20,018 bases of DNA, taken from NCBI GenBank assembly GCA_044870185.1, contig JBIOYL010000075.1:1-20018 (forward strand), given 5' to 3'. The DNA is from JBIOYL01 sp044870185. GTDB taxonomy: Bacteria; Actinomycetota; CALGFH01. Both the position numbers and the translations under genes were made by a program. Of the stretch, positions 7,532-13,653 are shown one piece after another. Positions within the stretch are counted from its first letter, which is position 1. Each line of letters starts with the position of its first letter. Under the pieces are notes generated by a model. It was not told where the DNA came from. It saw only the letters and a list, made by a program, of their open reading frames with translations, and made no database searches.

Positions 7532-8719
7532 ATGGTGCAGGCACGTGAGGTCGTGGTCGTCAGCGGCGTGCGCACGGCGATTGGCCGCTACGGCGGGAGC
7601 CTGAAGGACCAGCCGCCGAGCGAGCTGGCCGCCGCCTGCGTGGCCGAGGCGGTCAAGCGGTCGGGCGTGGCGCCGACCGACGTCGGCCACGTGGTGTTCG
7701 GCAACGTGATCCACACCGACGTCCATGACATGTACCTGTCCCGGCTGGCCGCCGTGAAGGGCGGCCTGCCGGTCGAGACCCCGGCGTTCACGCTGAACCG
7801 GCTGTGTGGCTCCGGGCTGCAGGCGATCGTGTCGGCCGCCCAGATGATCCTGCTCGGCGACAGCGACGTCGCCGTGGCGGGCGGCACCGAGTCGATGAGC
7901 CGCGGGGCCTACTGGGTGCCCGGGCTGCGCTGGGGGCAGCGGATGGGCAACGGCGAGGTGGTCGACGCCACGGTCGGGGCGCTGACCGACCCGTTCGACG
8001 ACTGCCACATGGGAGTGACCGCCGAGAACGTCGCCGGCAAGTGGGGCGTGACCCGCGAGGACCAGGACCGGCTGGCGGTCGAGAGCCACCAGCGGGCGGT
8101 CCGCGCGACCGCGGAGGGCCGCTTCACCGAGCAGATCCTGCCGGTCGAGCTCAAGTCCAAGAAGGGCTCCACCACGTTCGCCACCGACGAGCACATGCGC
8201 GCCGACGCGAACCTGGAGTCGATGGCCAAGCTCCGGCCGGTGTTCGCCAAGGACGGCACGGTGACCGCGGGCAACGCCGCCGGCGTCAACGACGCGGCCG
8301 CGGCGGTGGTGCTGGCCGACGCGGCGACCGCGGAGCGGCGCGGCTGGCAGCCGCTCGGTCGCCTGGTCGCCTACGGGCACGCCGGGGTGGAGCCGGAGGT
8401 CATGGGGATCGGCCCGGTGCCCGCGGTGCGCGCGGTGCTCGACCGGGCCGGGCTGAAGGTCGACGACCTGGACGTCATCGAGCTGAACGAGGCGTTCGCA
8501 GCGCAGGCGCTGGCGGTCATGCGGGAGCTCAGCCTGCCGGCGGACAAGACCAACCCGAACGGCAGCGGGATCTCGCTCGGCCACCCGATCGGGGCGACCG
8601 GCTGCATCCTGACCGTCAAGGCGCTGTACGAGCTGCGGCGCACGGGTGGCCGCTACGCCTTGGTGACCATGTGCATCGGCGGCGGTCAGGGCATCGCCGC
8701 CATCTACGAGCGCCTGTAG
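7532..8719 (+). CDS. phaA: Acetyl-CoA C-acetyltransferase (biosynthetic-type thiolase)
   Basis: A 395-residue thiolase, the standard length for the family. It condenses two acetyl-CoA (or acyl-CoA plus acetyl-CoA) to a 3-ketoacyl-CoA and runs the reverse cleavage in beta-oxidation. All catalytic elements are visible: nucleophile Cys92 in LNRLCGSGLQA, His351 in GSGISLGHPIGATG, and the second Cys381 in CIGGGQG, plus the NEAF motif at 319-322. The ATG at 7532 is chosen over the in-frame ATG at 7517 because GGGGAGG lies 6 bases upstream of it and within the longer version. The gene symbol is inferred from the PHA synthase and phasin nearby; a beta-oxidation or ketone-body role is equally possible from sequence alone. 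It ends 3 bases from the convergent XRE gene, leaving no room for a terminator. Confidence 0.93.
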   Translation: MVQAREVVVVSGVRTAIGRYGGSLKDQPPSELAAACVAEAVKRSGVAPTDVGHVVFGNVIHTDVHDMYLSRLAAVKGGLPVETPAFTLNRLCGSGLQAIVSAAQMILLGDSDVAVAGGTESMSRGAYWVPGLRWGQRMGNGEVVDATVGALTDPFDDCHMGVTAENVAGKWGVTREDQDRLAVESHQRAVRATAEGRFTEQILPVELKSKKGSTTFATDEHMRADANLESMAKLRPVFAKDGTVTAGNAAGVNDAAAAVVLADAATAERRGWQPLGRLVAYGHAGVEPEVMGIGPVPAVRAVLDRAGLKVDDLDVIELNEAFAAQALAVMRELSLPADKTNPNGSGISLGHPIGATGCILTVKALYELRRTGGRYALVTMCIGGGQGIAAIYERL

Positions 8720-8722
8720 CGC

Positions 8723-9289
8723 TCAGGCCTGACCGGCCGGGCCCTTGGCCGGGCCGGTGGCCCGCCGCCGCGGGGCCTTGCCCACAGGGGGCTTGCGGGC
8801 CGGTGGGCCCGGTGCGGGCGGCGCCCCCGCCGCCGGGGTGGCGCCGCCGGCGCCGCCAGCCGCCGCCGGTGCGCCGCCAGCCGCCGCCGGTGCGCCACCG
8901 GCCGCCGCCGGTGCGCCGGCCGCCGCCTGCGCGCGGTAGCTGCGGTAGACGGCCAGCAGCGCCTCCTTCTGGGCGTCCGACAACGCCGGGTCCGAGCGGA
9001 TGGCCGCCTCGGTACGGCCAGCGCCCGCCCCGGTGTCGCCGGCCGCGCTCTCCAGCAGGCCGGCCTGGGCGAGCATGGTCTCGGCGGATAGGTTGAGCGC
9101 GCCCGCGATCGCCCGCAGCACGCGCACCGACGGCTCGTGCATGCCCCGCTCGATCTGGCTGAGATACGGGTTGGAGATCTCGGTCAGGTCGGCCAGCTCA
9201 CGCAGGCTGAGGTTGGCCAGCTTGCGCTGGGTCCGGATGAAGGCGCCCAGCGCCTCCAGCTGCAGCTTCCAGGGATCGACGTCCGCCAT
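8723..9289 (-). CDS. XRE-family regulator with long Ala/Gly/Pro and basic tail (Rv0474/MLDSR-like)
   Basis: A 188-residue DNA-binding protein. Residues about 12-68 are a Cro/CI-type helix-turn-helix (GAFIRTQRKLANLSLRELAD, then SNPYLSQIERGMHEPSVRVL). A second conserved block at about 92-118 (EAAIRSDPALSDAQKEALLAVYRSY) is, from memory, shared with mycobacterial Rv0474, encoded next to hbhA, and with Rhodococcus MLDSR, a fatty-acid-responsive regulator of a lipid-droplet protein. The remaining 70 residues are unusual: AAAGGAP repeats, then a Pro/Lys/Arg-rich end (KPPVGKAPRRRATGPAKGP) reminiscent of histone-like PhaF tails. The ATG at 9289 has only a weak ribosome-binding site. Control of the phasin/phaC/maoC genes is inferred, not shown. 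Confidence 0.85.
   Translation of the reverse strand: MADVDPWKLQLEALGAFIRTQRKLANLSLRELADLTEISNPYLSQIERGMHEPSVRVLRAIAGALNLSAETMLAQAGLLESAAGDTGAGAGRTEAAIRSDPALSDAQKEALLAVYRSYRAQAAAGAPAAAGGAPAAAGGAPAAAGGAGGATPAAGAPPAPGPPARKPPVGKAPRRRATGPAKGPAGQA
8859..8921. repeat. Three 21-bp tandem repeats coding AAAGGAP in the XRE tail
   Basis: Three consecutive 21-base units (8859-8879, 8880-8900, 8901-8921) share GCCGCCGCCGGTGCGCC and differ only in the last four bases. They keep the reading frame and encode the seven-residue repeat in the regulator's C-terminal tail, so copy number could vary without breaking the protein. Confidence 0.85.
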
Positions 9290-9301
9290 GGCCCACTCGA
9301 C

Positions 9302-9341
9302 GGTGCGGGGGCGCCTCGCCCGGGTGCGGGGGCGCTCGCCC
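9302..9341. repeat. Imperfect 21-bp tandem pair just upstream of the XRE start
   Basis: GGTGCGGGGGCGCCTCGCCC at 9302-9321 recurs at 9323-9341 with one C deleted. The pair begins 13 bases upstream of the XRE start codon, where an autoregulatory operator or leader structure would lie. Confidence 0.7.
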
Positions 9342-9373
9342 TGATGCTACCCGCCGCGTCGGGCCGCCTCCAA

Positions 9374-9421
9374 GGCTGGCCCGCCAGCGCGCGGGCTGGC
9401 CCGCCGGTGGGCTGGCCTGCC
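9374..9421. repeat. Three spaced copies of GGCTGGCCCGCC
   Basis: GGCTGGCCCGCC occurs at 9374-9385 and 9394-9405, and with one change (GGCTGGCCTGCC) at 9410-9421. The spacings are 20 and 16 bases, in the 184-base divergent gap between the XRE and K+ channel genes. The iteration suggests protein-binding sites, but simple GC-rich duplication is possible. Confidence 0.55.
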
Positions 9422-9473
9422 GGACCCGCGGGCGCTACCGTCTCCCCGCCACCCGCCCGCGAGGATCCTCGAG

Positions 9474-10460
9474 ATGCCCACCTCCAGCCTGCTCGCCAGA
9501 TTCCGGCTGCCGTTCCTGCTGGTGCTGCTCGCGGTCACCTACGGCACCGTCGGCTACCGGCTGATCGAAGGCTGGAGCATGACCGACGCCTTCTACATGA
9601 CGGTGATCACCCTGACCACCGTCGGGTTCCGCGAGGTCGGGCCGCTCGGCACCGGCGGCAAGCTGTTCACGATCTCGCTGATCGCCTGGGGCGTCGGCAC
9701 GATCGCCTTCACCGTCAGCGCCACCACCGAGCTGGTGGTGTCGGGCGAGCTCACCTCGTATCTCAAAAGGAGGCGCATGGACAAGCGCTTCGGCAACCTC
9801 CGCGACCATTACATCGTCTGCGCCTATGGGCGGGTCGGCCGGGCGGCGGTCCGGCAGCTGCGCGAGGGCGGGGCGCCGTTCGTCGTCATCGACGCCGACA
9901 CCGAGCTGGTGCCGCTGCTCGAGGAGCACGACGTGCCCTACCTGATCGCCGACCCCACCGACGAGGCCGTGCTGCGCCAGCTCGCCGTCGACCGGGCGCG
10001 GGGGCTGCTGTGCGCGGTCGACTCGGACGCGGTCAACGTCTTCATCACCCTGACCGCCCGCGCGTTGAACCCTGGCCTGACGATCATCGCGCGGGCCTCC
10101 AACCCCGCCTCGGTGGACAAGCTGCTGCGGGCCGGCGCCGACCACGTGGTCTCGCCCTACGAGGTCAGCGGCCGGCGCATGGGCGTACTCGCCCTGCAGC
10201 CCGGCGTGGTCGACTTCCTCGACCTGGCTCGGATCGCGCCCGGGCTGCGGCTGGAGGAGGTCGCCGTCCGCGCCGGCTCGCTGCTGGACGGCCAGCCGAT
10301 CAAGGGCATCCGCAGCGTCTACCCGAGCACGACCATCCTCGTGCTGCGGCGCCAGGACGCCGAGCCGGTGGTGCTGCCCGGCGAGGACATCGTGCTGGCC
10401 GCCGGGGACCTGCTCATCGTCCTCGGCCCGCTGAAGGCGGTCGAGGCGCTCGGGGGGTGA
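9474..10460 (+). CDS. Two-helix K+ channel with RCK (TrkA-N/TrkA-C) domain, MthK-like
   Basis: A 328-residue potassium channel subunit. Residues about 10-30 and 63-88 are membrane helices flanking a pore loop with the filter TLTTVGFREVG (Thr49-Val50-Gly51-Phe52), a GYG variant. After a basic junction (SYLKRRRMDKRFG, 95-107) comes a Rossmann-type RCK domain starting DHYIVCAYGRVGR (111-123) with the acidic residue of VVIDAD (Asp140), and a TrkA-C domain at about 240-328 (LEEVAVRAGSLLDGQPIKGI, GEDIVLAAGDLLIVLG). Four subunits form the pore and the RCK domains gate it in response to a ligand or ion. The start ATG at 9474 has GAGGA inside the 12-base palindrome CGAGGATCCTCG. A second, stronger internal start exists at residue 102. 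The gene is convergent with phaC, 9 bases apart. Confidence 0.92.
   Translation: MPTSSLLARFRLPFLLVLLAVTYGTVGYRLIEGWSMTDAFYMTVITLTTVGFREVGPLGTGGKLFTISLIAWGVGTIAFTVSATTELVVSGELTSYLKRRRMDKRFGNLRDHYIVCAYGRVGRAAVRQLREGGAPFVVIDADTELVPLLEEHDVPYLIADPTDEAVLRQLAVDRARGLLCAVDSDAVNVFITLTARALNPGLTIIARASNPASVDKLLRAGADHVVSPYEVSGRRMGVLALQPGVVDFLDLARIAPGLRLEEVAVRAGSLLDGQPIKGIRSVYPSTTILVLRRQDAEPVVLPGEDIVLAAGDLLIVLGPLKAVEALGG
9765..9779 (+). promoter_or_regulatory. Internal Shine-Dalgarno and in-frame ATG at the channel/RCK junction
   Basis: AAAAGGAGG at 9765-9773 precedes ATG at 9777-9779 by 3 bases, in frame with the channel. It would give a soluble 227-residue RCK protein beginning at Met102. The motif is written with AAA-AGG-AGG for Lys-Arg-Arg, codons expected to be rare in so GC-rich a genome. 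MthK is known to make its extra RCK subunits from just such an internal Met. Confidence 0.6.
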
Positions 10461-10467
10461 AGCCCCC
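10453..10467. terminator. Short G/C hairpin between convergent K+ channel and phaC genes
   Basis: GGGGG, a 5-base loop and CCCCC overlap the channel stop codon and end 3 bases before the phaC stop. It is symmetrical and could end transcription from both sides, but the stem is short and no T-run follows. Confidence 0.35.
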
Positions 10468-10469
10468 GT

Positions 10470-12185
10470 CTAGCGCTCGTGGATGTAGCCGCCCGGCGCG
10501 TCGGCCAGAGGAGGATGGGTGGCGCTGCCCATCGGCGGCGGCTTGCGCCGCGTGCCCGCCCGCTCGCCGATCCAGGCGGCCCATGGCTCCCACCAGGAGC
10601 CCTGGTGCTGGGTCGCATGCTCCCGCCAGGTGTCGGGGTCGAGCAGGTTGCCGCCGCTGCCGATCCAGTGGCGCGCCTTGGGGCTGGGCGGGTTGACGAT
10701 GCCCGCGATGTGCCCCGACGAGCTCAGCACGAAGCGCACGTCGGCCTTGGGGAGCAGTGGGATCGCCTTGTAGGCGGAGCGCCAGGGCACGATGTGGTCG
10801 CGCTCGGCGGCGACCAGGAACACGTCCTGGGTGATCTCGTCCAGGCGCAGCCGCTCGCCGGCCAGCTCCAGCTCGCCTCGGGCGAGCTGGTTGGAGATGT
10901 AGCAGGAGCGCAGGTAGAACGCGTGCATCTTGGCCGGCATGCGGGTCGAGTCCGCGTTCCAGGCCAGGATGTCGAACGCCGGCGGCTGCTCGCCCATCAG
11001 CCAGTTGGTCACCACGTAGCTCCAGATCAGGTCGTTGGCCCGCAGGGCGTCGAACGTGGTCGCCAGCGAGGTCGCCTCCAGGTGGCCGGTCCGGGCCATC
11101 TTGCGCTCCAGGCGGGCGACGCTGTCGACGTCGGTGAAGATGCCGAGCGCGCCGGGCTCGCTGAAGTCGACGAGGGTGTTCAGCAGGGTGGCCGAACGCA
11201 CCCGGTCGTCGCCGACCGCGTCCAGGTAGGCGAGCAGCATCATGGTCAGGGTGCCGCCGAGGCACAGGCCGACGATGTTGACCTGGGGGGCGCCGGTGAT
11301 GTCACCGATGACCTCGATCGCGGTGCGCGGGCCGTCGATCAGGTAGTCGTCCATGCGGACGTCGCGCATGGACGCGTCGGGGTTGCGGTAGCTGATGGCG
11401 AAGACGGTGTGGCCGTGCTGGACCGCCCACTCGATGAAGCTGCGCCCCGGCGACAGGTCCATGATGTAGTACTTGTTGATCCAGGGTGGGCTGGCCAGCA
11501 GCGGGACCTCGTGCACGGTCGGCGTCTGCGGAGCGTACTGGATGAGCTCCATGAGCCCGCTGCGGTAGACGACCTTGCCGGGCGTGGCGGCCAGGTTCTC
11601 GCCCAGCTTGAAGGGCGACGTGTCGACCTGGCGGGGCCGGCCGCCGTTGCTGACCAGGTCGTCGAGGAAGCTGCCGAGCCCGCGCAGCACGCTGGTGCCG
11701 CCGGTGTCGAAGGCGCGCTTGAGCGCGGCCGGGTTGGTAGGCAGGAAGTTGGTGGGGGCGGCCGCGTCGACCAGGAACTGGGTGACGAAGCGCGCCTTGC
11801 GGGCGGCGGCCTGGTCGAGCGCGGCGGCGTCGACGAGCTCCTGCAGGTAGGCGGCCACGCCGAGATAGGCCTCGCGCACGGCGAAGAAGAGCGCGTTGTG
11901 CTCCCAGGCCGGGTCGGCGAAGCGCCGGTCGGAGGTCTTCTCGCCCTCCCCCCGGCCCCCGGCTGCCCGGATGGCCGCACCCGCACCCATCTTGAGCAGA
12001 CGGGTCGCGAAGCGGGTGCCGGCACGCACGGCGGGCAGAGGATGGCGGGCCAGGCCCGCCCCGACGCTCGCCAGCGCCCGCCCGAACAGGACGGGATCGA
12101 GCTCGGCGAACAGGCCGGCCTCGGGGGCGAGCGCCTCGGCGGCGTCGGCGTGTGAGGTCGATTGGCTTGGAGCCTGTGGGCTCAT
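10470..12185 (-). CDS. phaC: Poly(3-hydroxyalkanoate) synthase PhaC
   Basis: A 571-residue PHA synthase that polymerises (R)-3-hydroxyacyl-CoA on the granule surface. The class I-like length includes an N-terminal helical region (residues about 1-200; FADPAWEHNALFFAVREAYL is the family's DPxW...N block) and an alpha/beta-hydrolase domain. The catalytic triad is visible: Cys308 in the lipase-like box GLCLGG, Asp463 in AAERDHIVPW and His492 in SSSGHIAGIVNPP. The start is set at the ATG at 12185, preceded by AAGGAGGT; an in-frame ATG 48 bases further up reads through a 22-base tandem repeat and lacks support. It follows the phasin gene on the same strand after 88 bases, as a likely phasin-phaC operon. 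No phaE or phaR subunit gene is next to it, as expected for a single-subunit synthase. Confidence 0.95.
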   Translation of the reverse strand: MSPQAPSQSTSHADAAEALAPEAGLFAELDPVLFGRALASVGAGLARHPLPAVRAGTRFATRLLKMGAGAAIRAAGGRGEGEKTSDRRFADPAWEHNALFFAVREAYLGVAAYLQELVDAAALDQAAARKARFVTQFLVDAAAPTNFLPTNPAALKRAFDTGGTSVLRGLGSFLDDLVSNGGRPRQVDTSPFKLGENLAATPGKVVYRSGLMELIQYAPQTPTVHEVPLLASPPWINKYYIMDLSPGRSFIEWAVQHGHTVFAISYRNPDASMRDVRMDDYLIDGPRTAIEVIGDITGAPQVNIVGLCLGGTLTMMLLAYLDAVGDDRVRSATLLNTLVDFSEPGALGIFTDVDSVARLERKMARTGHLEATSLATTFDALRANDLIWSYVVTNWLMGEQPPAFDILAWNADSTRMPAKMHAFYLRSCYISNQLARGELELAGERLRLDEITQDVFLVAAERDHIVPWRSAYKAIPLLPKADVRFVLSSSGHIAGIVNPPSPKARHWIGSGGNLLDPDTWREHATQHQGSWWEPWAAWIGERAGTRRKPPPMGSATHPPLADAPGGYIHER

Positions 12186-12197
12186 CGTGGGACCTCC

Positions 12198-12241
12198 TTG
12201 TCCGGTGCCAAGATCGCACTTGTCCGGTGCCAAGATCGCAC
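12198..12241. repeat. Perfect 22-bp tandem duplication at the phaC ribosome-binding site
   Basis: The 22 bases at 12198-12219 are repeated exactly at 12220-12241. Read on the phaC strand each copy contains GTGCGATCTTGGCACC, with short complementary arms GTGC/GCAC. The phaC-proximal copy runs into the AAGGAGGT ribosome-binding site. It could act on translation or serve as an operator. Confidence 0.9.
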
Positions 12242-12273
12242 GCCGACGCCGCCGAGGTGGCGCCTGCCGGTGG

Positions 12274-12582
12274 TCAGGCCGCGCGGGCCGCCTTCGCCTG
12301 CTTGGGCTGCTCGGTGACCGACTCGGTGACCCCGACCAGCTTGTGGGCGAACTCGCGCTGGGCGGCGAGCAGCTCGCCGGCGAAGTCGAAGTAGTTGTCG
12401 ATCAGCTCGGCCGGCTTGGGCAGCTCGTCGGTGAGCGCGCTGGTGGGCCACTTGGGGATCACGGTCCCGGCCAGCTCGGCCCAGGCGCGCACGCCCTCGG
12501 CGACGGCGTCCTGCGTCTCGCGCACGGCCTGCAGCACCTGGCCGCCGACGGTGTCGAAGACGTCCTTGGTCGTGGTGGGCAT
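12274..12582 (-). CDS. Phasin-like granule-associated protein
   Basis: A 102-residue, largely helical amphipathic protein without signal peptide. The segment PKPAELIDNYFDFAGELLAAQREFAHKLVGV (residues about 54-84) matches the phasin pattern of a Phe/Tyr-containing amphipathic helix, and the end is Lys/Ala-rich. Phasins coat PHA granules and control their size and number. The start is the ATG at 12582 because AGGAGGTG lies at ideal spacing; the longer in-frame start would erase this site and sit inside the leader. A near-consensus promoter lies 38 bases upstream and phaC follows on the same strand. The family assignment rests on pattern and context, since small phasins diverge quickly. Confidence 0.8.
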   Translation of the reverse strand: MPTTTKDVFDTVGGQVLQAVRETQDAVAEGVRAWAELAGTVIPKWPTSALTDELPKPAELIDNYFDFAGELLAAQREFAHKLVGVTESVTEQPKQAKAARAA

Positions 12583-12619
12583 GATGCACCTCCTGGAGGA
12601 GTTCCTCGGTGAGGTGCTC

Positions 12620-12649
12620 AATATAGTTCGCAGCAGATAACTTTGTCAA
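12620..12649 (-). promoter_or_regulatory. Near-consensus promoter of the phasin-phaC operon
   Basis: On the minus strand TTGACA (12649-12644), an 18-base spacer and TATATT (12625-12620) form an almost perfect housekeeping promoter. Transcription would start near 12613, leaving a leader of about 30 bases. It is followed by GAGCACC, which recurs after the maoC promoter. Confidence 0.8.
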
Positions 12650-12790
12650 GAGCCTCCTCGAAGTGCCGCCTGCCCCGCCCCGAGGCGTTCCTGCCGTCGT
12701 GGTCCCTGCCATCCGGACAGGGAGTAGGTACCCACCAGCATGACCGATTCCACCCGCGCGGTCAGCCCGTGCGCGGTCAGCCTGGACGAC

Positions 12791-12850
12791 CGACCCGGGC
12801 GGCGCCACCCCGCTGTCGTCCGACCCGGGCGGCGCCACCCCGCTGTCGTC
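12791..12850. repeat. Perfect 30-bp tandem duplication upstream of the maoC promoter
   Basis: The 30 bases at 12791-12820 (beginning CGACCCGGGCGGCGCCACCC) are repeated exactly at 12821-12850. The second copy abuts the -35 box at 12851. This is where an activator or repressor of maoC could bind. Confidence 0.92.
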
Positions 12851-12880
12851 TTGAGAAAGTATGCTGGATCTCAGTATAGT
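12851..12880 (+). promoter_or_regulatory. Promoter of the MaoC-type hydratase gene
   Basis: TTGAGA at 12851-12856, an 18-base spacer and TATAGT at 12875-12880 form a good housekeeping promoter; transcription would start near 12887, some 40 bases before the ATG. The whole segment, including AAGCACC after the -10 box, resembles the divergent phasin promoter. Confidence 0.75.
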
Positions 12881-12927
12881 AAGCACCCAGGGTCGTACTG
12901 GCAGGCGGTCCACGAAAGGCGGGTCCG

Positions 12928-13437
12928 ATGACCATCGCCGGACAGGCCGAGACGGCCACCGTCCCCTACCCCGGTGGCGCCGCGACCGTCGTGGCATTGG
13001 ACGAGCTGGCCGGCCTGGTCGGAGGTGCGCTCGGCTACAGCTCCTGGCACACGATCACGCAGGCCCGCATCGACGCGTTCGCCCGGGCGACCGGGGACCG
13101 CCAGTGGATCCACGTCGACCGGCGCCGGGCCGCCACCGGCCCGTTCGGCGCGCCGATCGCGCACGGCTTCCTGACCCTGGCGCTGTTCCCCGTGCTGCTG
13201 GACGAGGTGCTCGAGGTCAAGGGCGCCCGGCTGGCCGTCAACTACGGGCTGAATCGGGTCCGCTTCCCGGCGCCCGTGCGGGCCGGCGCCCGGGTGCGCC
13301 TGCGGGTCGGGCTGGCCGCGGCCGAGCCCGTCCCGGGCGGGGTCCAGGTCGCCCTGAAGGCGACCTTCGAGGTCGACGGCCAGCACAAGCCGTGCTGCGT
13401 GGCCGAGGTGCTCTTCCGCTACCTCGCCGAGCGCTGA
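12928..13437 (+). CDS. MaoC-family (R)-specific enoyl-CoA hydratase-like protein
   Basis: A 169-residue hot-dog fold protein with the hydratase-2 signature: ATGDRQWIHVDRRRA (residues 54-68) carries catalytic-type Asp57 and His62, followed by the conserved GAPIAHGFLTLAL. This family hydrates trans-2-enoyl-CoA to (R)-3-hydroxyacyl-CoA, a direct PHA precursor from beta-oxidation. The D-R-Q-W-I-H form is closer to the NodN/Rv0130 subgroup than to classical PhaJ, where N-P-L/I-H is usual, so the substrate is uncertain. The ATG at 12928 has GAAAGG upstream at a slightly long spacing. Divergence from phasin-phaC, with a matching promoter, supports a PhaJ-like supply role, but this is inference. Confidence 0.85.
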   Translation: MTIAGQAETATVPYPGGAATVVALDELAGLVGGALGYSSWHTITQARIDAFARATGDRQWIHVDRRRAATGPFGAPIAHGFLTLALFPVLLDEVLEVKGARLAVNYGLNRVRFPAPVRAGARVRLRVGLAAAEPVPGGVQVALKATFEVDGQHKPCCVAEVLFRYLAER

Positions 13438-13498
13438 GCCGGCGACCGCTTCAGCCGGCGCCGAGGCGTGGGGCTGCGGTCCGCCGGGCAGGCTCACA

Positions 13499-13536
13499 GT
13501 GTCGGCATGGAGCCTCGATGGGTGCGAGGCCGGCAC
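13499..13536 (+). terminator. Possible stem-loop downstream of maoC
   Basis: GCCTCG and CGAGGC flank a 7-base loop (13512-13530), extended by GTGTCG pairing with CGGCAC through one wobble pair and a 7-base bulge. It lies 61 bases after the maoC stop in a 216-base gap with no other clear feature. No T-run follows, so its function is uncertain. Confidence 0.3.
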
Positions 13537-13653
13537 GGAGCCAAGCATCCAAAGCGGCGCCCGGCCCATCCGCGCGGCGGATGGGGTCTCGCGATCGCCC
13601 CGGAGTGGACTAACCTGTTCAACTACCAACCCAGGCAGGAGAGCTCGACCGTC

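Larger units (their letters stand above)
12583..12927. other. 345-bp divergent control region of phasin-phaC and maoC
   Basis: This non-coding stretch holds both outward-facing promoters, a 12-base direct repeat (GCGCGGTCAGCC at 12756-12767 and 12771-12782) and a 30-base tandem duplication. I see no credible small gene: the open frames across it are low-complexity consequences of the repeats. Two short AT-rich islands, at the promoters, stand out from the GC-rich surroundings. Confidence 0.7.

Noticed and set aside
10479..12155. Plus-strand open frame of over 500 codons opposite phaC
   Set aside because: Antisense shadow; phaC motifs are complete on the minus strand.
12791..12850. CRISPR-like repeat
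   Set aside because: Only two copies, directly adjacent with no spacer, and no cas genes.
12740..12931. Small plus-strand ORF across the divergent PHA control region
   Set aside because: It is made by the 30-base duplication, runs through the maoC promoter and has no convincing ribosome-binding site.
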